A stretch of 64,000 nucleotides of DNA from Streptomyces sp. R44 (GTDB lineage Bacteria > Actinomycetota > Actinomycetes > Streptomycetales > Streptomycetaceae). The notes under the pieces were generated by a model. It was not told the DNA's origin. It saw only the letters and a list, made by a program, of their open reading frames with translations, and searched no databases. Below, one piece after another: positions 41,127 through 49,944 of the stretch (the stretch's first letter is position 1; every line of letters starts with the position of its first letter). The DNA lies in the NCBI RefSeq assembly GCF_041053105.1, contig NZ_CP163444.1, positions 6,666,501-6,730,500 of the forward strand, in the 5' to 3' direction. Made by a program: the position numbers and the translations under genes.

Positions 41127-42821
41127 TCAGCTCATCCGCAGCGCGAGGAAGAAGTCGAGCTTGTCCTCCAGACGGGAGAGATCACGGCCGGTGAGCTGCT
41201 CGATCCGGCCCACCCGGTAGCGCAGCGTGTTCACGTGCAGGTGGAGGCGGGTCGCGCAGCGGGTCCAGGAGCCGTCGCAGTCCAGGAACGCCTCCAGGGT
41301 CGGGATGAGCTCCGCCCGGTGGCGCCGGTCGTAGTCGCGCAGCGGGTCGAGCAGCCGGGCCGTGAAGGCCCGCCGCACGTCGTCCGGGACGAAGGGCAGC
41401 AGCAGCACGTGCGAGGCCAGCTCGTGGTGCCCGGCGGCGCAGACCCGGCCCGGACGGGCGGCGGCCACCCGGCGGGCGTGCCGGGCCTCCTCCAGGGCCC
41501 CGCGCAGGCCCTCCGCCGACGCCACGGCCGCGCTGACGCCCAGCGTGACGCGCCCGTCGCCGTCGAGGCCCGAGGAGAGCGGAGCCCGTACGGAGGCGAG
41601 CAGCGCGTCCGCGTGCAGCCCCAGGGCGGGCGCCGGGCCGTCGTCCTCGCTCTCCGGCAGCGGGCCCGCGGCCAGTGGGACCAGGGCGATCGCCTCGTCA
41701 CCGCTGTGCGCGACCGCGATCCGGTCCGCCGACTCGGCGCCGATGGCCGCCGGGTCGACGAGGATCTCCTCCAGGAGCGCCTGCGCGACCGGCCCGCTGT
41801 CCACGGGGGCCTGACCGGCCTCCTGCTCCCACTCCACGCGGGCGACGACCACCTGCCAGTGCGGGGCCGTGCCGAGCCCGGGCAGCAGCACCGGGGCGGC
41901 GACCCGCAGCCTGGCGGCGATCTCGGCGGGCGCGGCGCCCGTCTGCACCAGCTCCAGGACCTCCTGGGCGAGCCGGCGCCGTACCGTGCGGGCCGCGTCG
42001 CGCCGGTCCCGCTCGACGGCGATCAGCTGGGTGACGCCCTGGAGCAGGTCGAGCCGGGCGGCGGGCCAGTCCCCGGCGTCCGCCTCCACGGCCAGCAGCC
42101 AGTCCGACAGGACCGTCTCGCGCACGTCCCGGGAGGCGGGCGCGGCGCCCCGGCCGGTGTTGCGGATCGGGAAGAGCGAGTACGTGGCCCCGGCGACGCT
42201 CAGCCGGTGCGGGCCGCGCCGGCCGGTGCGGGTGGCGGCCAGGTGCTCACCGGCCAGGGTGGCGGCGAGCGCGGCCTCCAGCGGCTCGCCCGCGCCCGCG
42301 ATCTGGCGGCCGGTGGGGGAGAGGACCCAGGCCCGCAGGTCCAGGTCGGAGCCGAGGAGGTCGAGGACGACCTCGGGGCCGCCGCCCGCGGGACCGGAGG
42401 TCATGAGCCGCCGGTGGCGGTCGACGACGGCCGCCAGGTCGCCGGCCCGCTCGCCGGAGACCTGTCGAACAACATGCTCGGTGATCGTCGCGAACGCAAC
42501 GGACTCGTTCACAGCGAACAGCGGAAGCCGGTGGCGCAAACACGCCGCCACGAGATCGTCGGGGATGTCGCCGAGCTCGGCCTCGCCGGCGGCGAGGGCG
42601 GCCACTCCGGCCGAGGCCAGGATCCGGACGAAGGGCTCGGCGTCGGCCGGGTCCGTCCGCCAGGCGAGCCCGGTCAGCACCAGCTCGCCGCCGGACAGGT
42701 ACCGGCTGGGGTCCTTGAGGTCCGTCGTCATGACGCCTCGGACGGTTCGGTCCAGCTCGTCGTCGCCGCCGAGCAGGCGCAGCCCGAGCGCGTCGTTCTC
42801 CAGCAGTGCGCGCAGCCGCAT
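41127..42821 (-). CDS. pucR: PucR-family transcriptional regulator, likely of the purine operon
   Basis: 564 aa from the ATG at 42821; upstream frame to 43028 is promoter region. N-terminal PucR sensor (RALLENDALGLRLLGGDDELDRTVRGVMTTDLKDPSRYLSGGELVLTGL), a central GGDEF-like region (340-480), and a C-terminal HTH (DCDGSWTRCATRLHLHVNTLRYRVGRIEQLTGRDL). B. subtilis PucR controls purine catabolism. Here the gene is divergent from xanthine dehydrogenase genes across 303 bp, which strongly suggests it regulates them; activator or repressor is not determinable. Confidence 0.88.
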   Translation of the reverse strand: MRLRALLENDALGLRLLGGDDELDRTVRGVMTTDLKDPSRYLSGGELVLTGLAWRTDPADAEPFVRILASAGVAALAAGEAELGDIPDDLVAACLRHRLPLFAVNESVAFATITEHVVRQVSGERAGDLAAVVDRHRRLMTSGPAGGGPEVVLDLLGSDLDLRAWVLSPTGRQIAGAGEPLEAALAATLAGEHLAATRTGRRGPHRLSVAGATYSLFPIRNTGRGAAPASRDVRETVLSDWLLAVEADAGDWPAARLDLLQGVTQLIAVERDRRDAARTVRRRLAQEVLELVQTGAAPAEIAARLRVAAPVLLPGLGTAPHWQVVVARVEWEQEAGQAPVDSGPVAQALLEEILVDPAAIGAESADRIAVAHSGDEAIALVPLAAGPLPESEDDGPAPALGLHADALLASVRAPLSSGLDGDGRVTLGVSAAVASAEGLRGALEEARHARRVAAARPGRVCAAGHHELASHVLLLPFVPDDVRRAFTARLLDPLRDYDRRHRAELIPTLEAFLDCDGSWTRCATRLHLHVNTLRYRVGRIEQLTGRDLSRLEDKLDFFLALRMS

Positions 42822-43124
42822 CGTGTCGCCGCCGTTCCTTCGTTCGGTGATGGTGAGTGTCGCGTTGTCGACGGTGGGGTGGTGCCACCGTTTCCAGGGG
42901 AAAACGGCGAGGTTTCTGTTCCCCGCCTTTCGTTCGAATCTACAAGACGACGACGGGCACCAGCCAACTCCTTCATGTTTTCGGTGACTGCACCCGGGCG
43001 ATCGTGGCTTGTGTACTAGGCCACACACCGCGTGAACAGCACATGAACACGATGTCGAGGGCCGGCCGTCCCCCCGGACCCACTAGCTCGACCCCCGATC
43101 CAGAATCACTAGAAGAGAGCCACC
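42822..43124. promoter_or_regulatory. Divergent promoter region pucR / xanthine dehydrogenase operon
   Basis: 303 bp without a convincing gene. It contains CCGTTT (42888-42893) and AAACGG (42902-42907) as an inverted repeat with an 8-bp gap, a candidate PucR site, and AT-richer stretches around 42910-42975 and 43010-43050 where promoters may lie. GAGAG sits 5-9 bases before the first dehydrogenase gene. The TTCGAATC at about 42933 is not part of a tRNA. Confidence 0.4.
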
Positions 43125-44015
43125 ATGGACTTCCTTCGCCCCGCCAGCTGGGAGGAGGCGCTCGCCGCCAAGGCCGAGCACCCCACGGCCGTGCCCATCG
43201 CCGGTGGTACCGACGTCATGGTCGAGATCAACTTCGACCACCGGCGCCCCGAGTACCTCCTGGACCTGAACCGTATCGAGCTGCTGCGCGAGTGGGAGGT
43301 CGGCGAGGAGAACGTCCGCCTCGGCGCCTCCGTCCCGTACACGCAGATCATGGAGAACCTGCGCGCAGAGCTCCCGGGTCTGGCACTGGCCTCGCACACG
43401 GTCGCCTCCCCGCAGATCCGCAACCGCGGCGGCGTGGGCGGCAACCTCGGCACCGCGTCGCCCGCCGGCGACGCCCACCCGGCCCTGCTCGCCGCGGGCG
43501 CCGAGGTCGAGGTCGAGTCGGTGCGCGGCAACCGCTTCATCCCGATCGACGAGTTCTACACCGGCGTGAAGCGCAACGCGCTCCAGCCCGACGAGCTCAT
43601 CAAGACCGTCCACATCAAGAAGGCGGACGGCCCCCAGCAGTACTCCAAGGTCGGCACCCGCAACGCGATGGTCATCGCCGTCTGCGCCTTCGGCCTGGCC
43701 CTGCACCCGGAGACCCGGACCGTGCGCACCGGCATCGGATCCGCCGCGCCCACCCCGATCCGCGCCAAGGAGGCCGAGGCCTTCCTGAACGCGGCTCTGG
43801 AAGAGGGCGGCTTCTGGGACAACGGCAAGATCATCACTCCTTCGATCGCGAAGCAGTTCGCCGACCTCTGCTCGGCCGCCGCCAACCCGATCGACGACGT
43901 CCGCGGCACCGCCAAGTACCGGCGCCACGCCGTCGGCATCATGGCCCGCCGTCAGCTCGGCTGGACCTGGGAGCAGTACCGCGGCGCCGGCCGCACGCTT
44001 GAGGGAGCTGCATAA
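43125..44015 (+). CDS. Xanthine dehydrogenase, FAD-binding subunit
   Basis: 296-aa medium subunit of a molybdenum hydroxylase. FAD contacts: PIAGGTDVMVEIN (residues 25-37, the AGGT motif) and RNRGGVGGNLGTASPAGD (about 100-117, the T/S-x-GGN-like motif). C-terminal CO_deh_flav_C region follows. It passes electrons from the iron-sulfur subunit to NAD+ through FAD. First gene of a tight operon; the next gene starts 2 bases after its stop. Confidence 0.94.
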   Translation: MDFLRPASWEEALAAKAEHPTAVPIAGGTDVMVEINFDHRRPEYLLDLNRIELLREWEVGEENVRLGASVPYTQIMENLRAELPGLALASHTVASPQIRNRGGVGGNLGTASPAGDAHPALLAAGAEVEVESVRGNRFIPIDEFYTGVKRNALQPDELIKTVHIKKADGPQQYSKVGTRNAMVIAVCAFGLALHPETRTVRTGIGSAAPTPIRAKEAEAFLNAALEEGGFWDNGKIITPSIAKQFADLCSAAANPIDDVRGTAKYRRHAVGIMARRQLGWTWEQYRGAGRTLEGAA

Positions 44016-44017
44016 CC

Positions 44018-44614
44018 ATGCGCGTCAATTTCACGGTCAACGGTCGTCCGCAGGAAGCCGACGACGTCTGGGAGGGCGAGTCCCTCCTCTACGTTCTGCG
44101 TGAGCGCCTGGGTCTGCCCGGCTCCAAGAACGCGTGCGAGCAGGGCGAGTGCGGTTCCTGCACCGTCCGTCTCGACGGCGTGCCGGTCTGCTCGTGTCTG
44201 GTCGCCGCCGGCCAGGTCGAGGGCCGCGAGGTCGTCACCGTCGAGGGCCTGGCGGAGTACGCCAAGGAGCGCGAGGCGCACGGCGGTTGCGCCACCGGCG
44301 CCTGCGGCGGGACCTCGGTCGACGCCGCCAAGAAGTGGGAGGCCAAGCCCCAGGACTCGCAGACCGGTGAGGGCATCGAACTCTCCCCGATCCAGCAGGC
44401 GTTCATCGACGCCGGCGCGGTCCAGTGCGGCTTCTGCACCCCCGGTCTGCTCGTCGCGGCCGACGAGATGCTGGAGCGCAACCCGTCCCCGACGGACGCG
44501 GACATCCGCGAGGCGCTCTCCGGCAACCTCTGCCGCTGCACCGGTTACGAGAAGATCCTCGACGCGGTCCGCCTCGCGGCCGCTCGCCAGGAGCGTCAGG
44601 GAGAGGCGGTCTGA
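44018..44614 (+). CDS. Xanthine dehydrogenase, (2Fe-2S) subunit with a Cys-containing insert
   Basis: 198 aa. First cluster: NACEQGECGSCTVRLDGVPVCSC (plant-ferredoxin-like Cys-x4-Cys-x2-Cys...Cys); second cluster: VQCGFCTPG and NLCRCTGY. Between the two domains lies an insert of about 40 residues (EYAKEREAHGG...EGIEL) with CATGAC, making the subunit longer than the usual 155-165 aa. Start 2 bases after the FAD subunit. The extra Cys pair might bind metal or be structural; I recall similar inserts in streptomycete relatives but cannot check. Confidence 0.93.
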   Translation: MRVNFTVNGRPQEADDVWEGESLLYVLRERLGLPGSKNACEQGECGSCTVRLDGVPVCSCLVAAGQVEGREVVTVEGLAEYAKEREAHGGCATGACGGTSVDAAKKWEAKPQDSQTGEGIELSPIQQAFIDAGAVQCGFCTPGLLVAADEMLERNPSPTDADIREALSGNLCRCTGYEKILDAVRLAAARQERQGEAV

Positions 44615-44616
44615 CG

Positions 44617-47010
44617 ATGGCTCAGAACACACTGCCGGTGGGTACGCCCACCGACGTCACCCAGAACCACGTCAAGGGCGGCATCGGCGAGTCCACGCTC
44701 CGCCCGGACGGCACCCTCAAGGTCACCGGCGAGTTCGCCTACTCCTCGGACATGTGGCACGAGGACATGCTCTGGGGCCAGATCCTGCGCTCCACCGTCG
44801 CGCACGCCGAGATCGTGTCCATCGACACCTCCGAGGCCCTCACGATGGACGGCGTCTACGCCGTACTGACCCACGAGGACCTGCCGGCCGCGAAGAACTA
44901 CGGCATGGAGTTCCAGGACACCCCGGTCCTCGCCTACGGCAAGGTCCGTCACCACGGTGAGCCGGTCGCCCTCGTGGCCGCCGACCACCCGGAGACCGCC
45001 CGCCGCGCCGCCGCCAAGATCAAGATCGAGTACCGGGAGCTCCCGCTCATCACGGACGAGGCCTCCGCCCTCGCCCCCGACGCGATCCTGGTCCACGAGA
45101 ACCGCGACGACCACCACTCCGGCCACGTCCCGCACCCGAACATCGTGCACCGCCAGCCGATCATCCGCGGCAACGCCGACGAGGCCGCCAAGCGCGCCGA
45201 CGTCATCGTCAAGGGCGAGTACACCTTCGGCATGCAGGACCAGGCCTTCCTCGGCCCCGAGTCCGGCCTCGCCGTACCGGCCGAGGACGGCGGCGTCGAC
45301 CTGTACGTCGCCACCCAGTGGCTGCACTCGGACCTCAAGCAGATCGCCCCCTGCCTCGGCCTGCCCGAGGAGAAGGTCCGGATGACCATGGCCGGTGTCG
45401 GCGGCGCCTTCGGCGGCCGCGAGGACATCTCCATGCAGATCCTCGCCTCCATCCTCGCGCTGCGCACCGGCAAGCCGGTGAAGATGGTCTACAACCGGTA
45501 CGAGTCCTTCTTCGGGCACGTCCACCGTCACCCGGCGAAGCTCTACTACGAGCACGGCGCCACCAAGGACGGCAAGCTCACGCACATGAAGTGCAAGATC
45601 GTGCTCGACGGCGGCGCGTACGCGTCGTCCACGGCCTCGGTCGTCGGCAACGCCTCCTCCCTCTCGGTCGGCCCGTACGTCATCGAGGACGTCGAGATCG
45701 AGGCGATCGGCCTCTACACCAACAACCCGCCCTGCGGCGCCATGCGCGGCTTCGGCGCGGTCCAGGCCTGCTTCGCCTACGAGGCGCAGATGGACAAGCT
45801 CGCGGCCAAGCTGGGCATGGACCCGGTGGAGCTGCGCCAGCTCAACGCCATGGAGCAGGGCACGATCATGCCGACCGGCCAGGTCGTGGACTCGCCGGCC
45901 CCGGTCGCCGAGCTCCTCCGCCGGGTCAAGGCCCGCCCGCTCCCGCCGGAGCGCCAGTGGGAGACCGCCGGCGAGGGCGCGGACGTCCGCGCGCTGCCGG
46001 GCGGCCTGTCCAACACCTCGCACGGCGAGGGCGTCGTCCGGGGCATCGGCTACGCCGTCGGCATCAAGAACGTCGGCTTCTCCGAGGGCTTCGACGACTA
46101 CTCGACCGCCAAGATCCGCATCGAGGTCATCAACGGCGAGGCCGTCGCCACGGTCCACACCGCCATGGCGGAGGTCGGCCAGGGCGGCGTCACCATCCAC
46201 GCCCAGATCGCCCGTACCGAGCTCGGCGTCCAGCAGGTCACCATCCACCCCGCCGACACCCAGGTGGGCTCGGCCGGTTCGACCTCCGCGGGCCGCCAGA
46301 CGTACATGACCGGCGGCGCCATCAAGAACTCCTGCGAGATCGTCCGCGAGAAGGTCCTGGAGATCGGCCGGCGCAAGTTCGGCTCGTACCACCCGGCCTG
46401 GGCCAACGCCGAACTCCTGCTGGAGGGCGGCAAGGTCGTCACCGACGGCGGCGAGGCCCTCGCCTCCATCGCGGACGTCCTGGAGGACCAGGCCGTGGAG
46501 GTCGAGGAGGAGTGGCGGCACCGTCCGACCCAGGCCTTCGACCTCGTCACCGGCCAGGGCGACGGCCACGTCCAGTACGCCTTCGCCGCGCACCGCGCGG
46601 TCGTCGAGGTGGACACCGAGCTCGGTCTCGTCAAGGTCATCGAGCTGGCCTGCGCCCAGGACGTCGGCAAGGCGGTCAACCCGCTCTCCGTGGTCGGCCA
46701 GATCCAGGGTGGTACCACCCAGGGCCTGGGCGTCGCGGTGATGGAGGAGATCATCGTCGACCCGAAGACCGCGAAGGTGCGCAACCCCTCCTTCACGGAC
46801 TACCTGATCCCGACGATCCTCGACACGCCGACCATCCCGGTCGACTACCTCGAACTGGCCGACCCCAACGCGCCGTACGGCGTCCGGGGCATCGGCGAGG
46901 CCCCCACCCTGTCGTCCACCCCGGCCGTCCTCGCGGCGATCCGGGCGGCGACGGGCCTGGAGCTCAACAAGACACCGGTCCGCCCCGAGGCGCTCACCGG
47001 CACCCTGTAG
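44617..47010 (+). CDS. xdhA: Xanthine dehydrogenase, molybdopterin-binding subunit
   Basis: 797-aa catalytic subunit that hydroxylates hypoxanthine and xanthine to uric acid. Moco region: GGAFGGRE near 260-267, PCGAMRGFGAVQACFA near 370-385, the Gln-containing EVGQGGVTIHAQIA near 520 and the active-site Glu in VRGIGEAPTLSSTPAV near 760. FLGPESGLAV matches the substrate-pocket Glu segment of the bacterial family. ATG 2 bases after the iron-sulfur subunit stop. A strong hairpin follows before the permease gene. Confidence 0.95.
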   Translation: MAQNTLPVGTPTDVTQNHVKGGIGESTLRPDGTLKVTGEFAYSSDMWHEDMLWGQILRSTVAHAEIVSIDTSEALTMDGVYAVLTHEDLPAAKNYGMEFQDTPVLAYGKVRHHGEPVALVAADHPETARRAAAKIKIEYRELPLITDEASALAPDAILVHENRDDHHSGHVPHPNIVHRQPIIRGNADEAAKRADVIVKGEYTFGMQDQAFLGPESGLAVPAEDGGVDLYVATQWLHSDLKQIAPCLGLPEEKVRMTMAGVGGAFGGREDISMQILASILALRTGKPVKMVYNRYESFFGHVHRHPAKLYYEHGATKDGKLTHMKCKIVLDGGAYASSTASVVGNASSLSVGPYVIEDVEIEAIGLYTNNPPCGAMRGFGAVQACFAYEAQMDKLAAKLGMDPVELRQLNAMEQGTIMPTGQVVDSPAPVAELLRRVKARPLPPERQWETAGEGADVRALPGGLSNTSHGEGVVRGIGYAVGIKNVGFSEGFDDYSTAKIRIEVINGEAVATVHTAMAEVGQGGVTIHAQIARTELGVQQVTIHPADTQVGSAGSTSAGRQTYMTGGAIKNSCEIVREKVLEIGRRKFGSYHPAWANAELLLEGGKVVTDGGEALASIADVLEDQAVEVEEEWRHRPTQAFDLVTGQGDGHVQYAFAAHRAVVEVDTELGLVKVIELACAQDVGKAVNPLSVVGQIQGGTTQGLGVAVMEEIIVDPKTAKVRNPSFTDYLIPTILDTPTIPVDYLELADPNAPYGVRGIGEAPTLSSTPAVLAAIRAATGLELNKTPVRPEALTGTL

Positions 47011-47014
47011 GACT

Positions 47015-47073
47015 CTCCGGGCGGTGCGTGCCTCCCCGGAACGTCACACTTCCACCGCCCGCACCGCCCGGAG
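47015..47073 (+). terminator. Hairpin between xanthine dehydrogenase and permease genes
   Basis: 14-bp perfect stem CTCCGGGCGGTGCG (47015-47028) with CGCACCGCCCGGAG (47060-47073) around a 31-base loop, starting 5 bases after the stop. It may end or reduce transcription before the permease. Confidence 0.65.
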
Positions 47074-47086
47074 CACTCCCTCCCGG

Positions 47087-47120
47087 AGTACCCGCATCAC
47101 CGCAGTACCCGCATCACGGC
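47087..47120. repeat. Two 17-bp tandem repeats
   Basis: AGTACCCGCATCACCGC is followed directly by AGTACCCGCATCACGGC and a third partial copy (AGTAACCC). It lies in the 238-bp spacer ahead of the permease, after the terminator-like hairpin. Could be a protein site or simple slippage product. Confidence 0.6.
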
Positions 47121-47248
47121 AGTAACCCGTTCGTCTCGGGCCGTCCCCCGGGTCGTGCAGCCAACGAAATATCCCAAATCCCGCAGCTTCACGTCAGAGC
47201 TTGAGAAGTCTGATGCGGGTGCCCCTTTGAACCTTGGGAGTAGGCCCC

Positions 47249-48721
47249 ATGACCCAGTCGTCTGTGGAGCCCAAGACCACCGCTGAGGACGCGGGCTCCG
47301 GCTCGCGCACCCCCGCCGGGCGCTCTTGGCTCGACCGGTACTTTCACATCTCGGAGAGAGGATCCACCGTCGCGACGGAGATCCGCGGCGGCGTCACCAC
47401 CTTCATGGCGATGGCGTACATTCTCCTGCTCAACCCGATCCTCCTCGGTGGCCCGGACGTCGACAAGCACGTCCTCGCCACCTCCGCCGTCATCACGGCG
47501 ACCGCCTTCGCGGCGGCGGTGACCACCCTGCTGATGGGCTTCGTCGGCAAGGTCCCGCTCGTCCTCGCGGCGGGACTCAGCGTCTCCGGTGTGCTCGCGA
47601 CCCAGGTCGTGCCGCAGATGACCTGGCCGCAGGCCATGGGCATGTGCGTCGTCTACGGTGTCGTGATCTGTCTCCTGGTGGTCACCGGCCTCCGCGAGAT
47701 GATCATGAACGCGATCCCGCTGCCGCTCAAGCACGGCATCACCATCGGCATCGGCCTCTTCATCGCGCTGATCGGCTTCAACAAGGCCGGCTTCGTCGGC
47801 GCCGGCCCCCAGTTCGGCCCGCCCATCACCCTCGGGTCCGGCGGCGAGCTCGTCGGCTGGCCGGTACTGATCTTCGCGGTCACCCTCCTCGCGATCTTCG
47901 CCCTCCAGGCCCGCAAGATCCCGGGCGCGATCCTCATCGGCATCGTCGCCGGCACCGTCATCTCGCTGATCGTCAACGCGGTCGCCGACATCCCGGCCAA
48001 GGGCCCGGGCGCCTGGGCCAACGGCGCTCCCGAGCTCAAGGGCAGCGCGGTCTCCAAGCCGGACTTCTCGCTCTTCGGCGACGTCTCCTTCGGCGGCTGG
48101 GGCGACGTCGGCTACATCACCGTCGGCGTCATCGTCTTCACCCTCGTCCTCGCCGGCTTCTTCGACGCCATGGCCACCATCATCGGCGTCGGCACCGAGG
48201 CCAACCTCGCCGACGACAAGGGCCGCATGCCCGGCCTCTCCAAGGCGCTGTTCATCGACGGCGCGGGCGGCGCGATCGGCGGCGTCTCCGGCGCCTCCGG
48301 CCAGACCGTGTTCGTCGAGTCCGCCACCGGCGTCGGCGAGGGAGCTCGCACAGGCCTCTCCTCGACCGTCACCGGCCTGTTCTTCGCGGCCTGCCTCTTC
48401 TTCACGCCGATCACCCAGATCGTGCCCCGTGAGGTCGGCTCCGCCGCCCTGGTCGTCATCGGCGCGATGATGATGATGAACGCCAAGCACGTGAACTGGG
48501 GCGACAGCTCCGTCGCGATCCCGGTCTTCCTGACCGTCGTCCTGATGCCCTTCACCTACAGCATCACCCCGGGTGTCGCGGCCGGCGTCATCGCCTACAC
48601 CGTCATCAAGGTGGCGCAGGGCAAGGCGCGCGAGGTCGGAGCCTTCATGTGGGCCCTGACCGCGATCTTCATCGTGTTCTTCGCCCTTCACCCGATCGAG
48701 GGTTGGCTGGGCGTCAGCTGA
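47249..48721 (+). CDS. NCS2 family purine permease
   Basis: 490-aa membrane transporter, AzgA-like branch (adenine/guanine/hypoxanthine type): FHISERGSTVATEIRGGVTTFMAMAYILLLNP at the N-terminus, LGLxxxLI-type core AVCTG-equivalent GLFIALIGFNKAGFVG near 165-180, FFDAMATIIGVGTEANLADDKGRMPG near 305-330 and GASGQTVFVESATGVGEGARTGL, the signature substrate motif of the family. About 12-14 transmembrane segments. Placed between xanthine dehydrogenase and its maturation factor, it likely imports hypoxanthine or guanine for breakdown. Confidence 0.92.
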   Translation: MTQSSVEPKTTAEDAGSGSRTPAGRSWLDRYFHISERGSTVATEIRGGVTTFMAMAYILLLNPILLGGPDVDKHVLATSAVITATAFAAAVTTLLMGFVGKVPLVLAAGLSVSGVLATQVVPQMTWPQAMGMCVVYGVVICLLVVTGLREMIMNAIPLPLKHGITIGIGLFIALIGFNKAGFVGAGPQFGPPITLGSGGELVGWPVLIFAVTLLAIFALQARKIPGAILIGIVAGTVISLIVNAVADIPAKGPGAWANGAPELKGSAVSKPDFSLFGDVSFGGWGDVGYITVGVIVFTLVLAGFFDAMATIIGVGTEANLADDKGRMPGLSKALFIDGAGGAIGGVSGASGQTVFVESATGVGEGARTGLSSTVTGLFFAACLFFTPITQIVPREVGSAALVVIGAMMMMNAKHVNWGDSSVAIPVFLTVVLMPFTYSITPGVAAGVIAYTVIKVAQGKAREVGAFMWALTAIFIVFFALHPIEGWLGVS

Positions 48722-48762
48722 CGCCCGACAATCACCCTCCGTACACACCCAAGGAGACCGAC

Positions 48763-49899
48763 ATGCTGGACATCGCCGAAGAGCTGCACCGGTGGGTCGA
48801 GCAGGGACGCACCTTCGCCGTCGCCACCGTGGTGGCCGTCGGCGGCAGCGCGCCCCGGCAGCCGGGAGCCGCACTCGCCGTCGACAGCGACGGCACGGCG
48901 ATCGGGTCGGTCTCCGGCGGGTGTGTGGAGGGCGCGGTCTACGACCTGTGCGTCCAGGCCCTCGAAGACGGCAGGACCGTCGTCGAGCGCTTCGGCTACA
49001 GCGACGAGGACGCCTTCGCGGTCGGCCTGACCTGCGGCGGCATCATCGACATCCTCGTCACCCCGGTCCGCGGCGGGGTCTTCCCCGCCGCGCTGGCCGC
49101 CGCCGTCTCCGGGGAGGCGGCGGCCCTGGCGAGGATCGTGGACGGACCGGCGGACCTGTTGGGGCAGGCGCTGTTGGTCCGTCCCGACGGCTCGTACGAG
49201 GGAAAGCTCGGCGGCCACCCCGAGCTGGACCGCACCGCGGCCGCCGAGGCCGGGGCCATGCTCGACGCCGGCCGCACCGGCACCGCGGAGATCGGCGAGG
49301 ACGGCAGCCGCTGCGGACAGCCGCTGACCCTCCTGGTCGAGTCCTCCGTCCCCGCCCCCCGCATGATCGTCTTCGGCGCCATCGACTTCGCCTCCGCCCT
49401 CGTCCGGGTCGGCAAGTTCCTCGGCTACCACGTCACCGTCTGCGACGCCCGGCCGGTCTTCGCGACGCCCGCCCGTTTCCCCGAGGCCGACGAGATCGTC
49501 GTCGACTGGCCCCACCGCTACCTGGAGTCGACCGAGGTCGACGGCCGGACCGTGCTCTGCGTCCTCACGCACGACGCCAAGTTCGACGTGCCCCTCCTCC
49601 AGACCGCCCTGAAGCTTCCCGTCGCCTACATCGGCGCGATGGGCTCCCGCCGCACCCACGAGGACCGCAACGAGCGCCTCCGCGAGGTCGGCGTCACCGA
49701 ACTCGAACTCGCCCGCCTCCGCTCCCCGATCGGCCTGGACCTCGGCGCGCGCACGCCCGAGGAGACCGCCCTCTCGATCGGCGCCGAGATCGTCGCCAAC
49801 CGCCGCGGCGGCAGCGGCGTCTCCCTCACGGGCGCCCACACCCCCATCCACCACGACGGACCCCGCGAACCGGACGGACGCATAGGTTCGGTCGCATAG
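48763..49899 (+). CDS. XdhC-family maturation factor for xanthine dehydrogenase
   Basis: 378 aa, AAGGAG 7-8 bases before the ATG. N-terminal XdhC/CoxI domain (GRTFAVATVVAVGGSAPRQPGAALAVDSDGTAIGSVSGGCVEGAV, LTCGGIIDILV) and C-terminal Rossmann domain (MIVFGAIDFASALVRVGKFLGYHVTVCDARPVFATPARFP, YIGAMGSRRTHEDR). XdhC binds and hands sulfurated Mo cofactor to the dehydrogenase. The position after permease and dehydrogenase supports the role. From memory the Rossmann motif is usually GAGxVA; here it is GAIDFA. Confidence 0.92.
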   Translation: MLDIAEELHRWVEQGRTFAVATVVAVGGSAPRQPGAALAVDSDGTAIGSVSGGCVEGAVYDLCVQALEDGRTVVERFGYSDEDAFAVGLTCGGIIDILVTPVRGGVFPAALAAAVSGEAAALARIVDGPADLLGQALLVRPDGSYEGKLGGHPELDRTAAAEAGAMLDAGRTGTAEIGEDGSRCGQPLTLLVESSVPAPRMIVFGAIDFASALVRVGKFLGYHVTVCDARPVFATPARFPEADEIVVDWPHRYLESTEVDGRTVLCVLTHDAKFDVPLLQTALKLPVAYIGAMGSRRTHEDRNERLREVGVTELELARLRSPIGLDLGARTPEETALSIGAEIVANRRGGSGVSLTGAHTPIHHDGPREPDGRIGSVA

Positions 49900-49944
49900 C
49901 TCCGTTCACCGGACCGCGCCCCTGCCGGCGGATAGATTCCCGAT

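Noticed and set aside
42930-42940. TTCGAATC, as in a tRNA T-loop.
   Set aside because: No acceptor or anticodon stems fit around it and it lies in the pucR promoter region.
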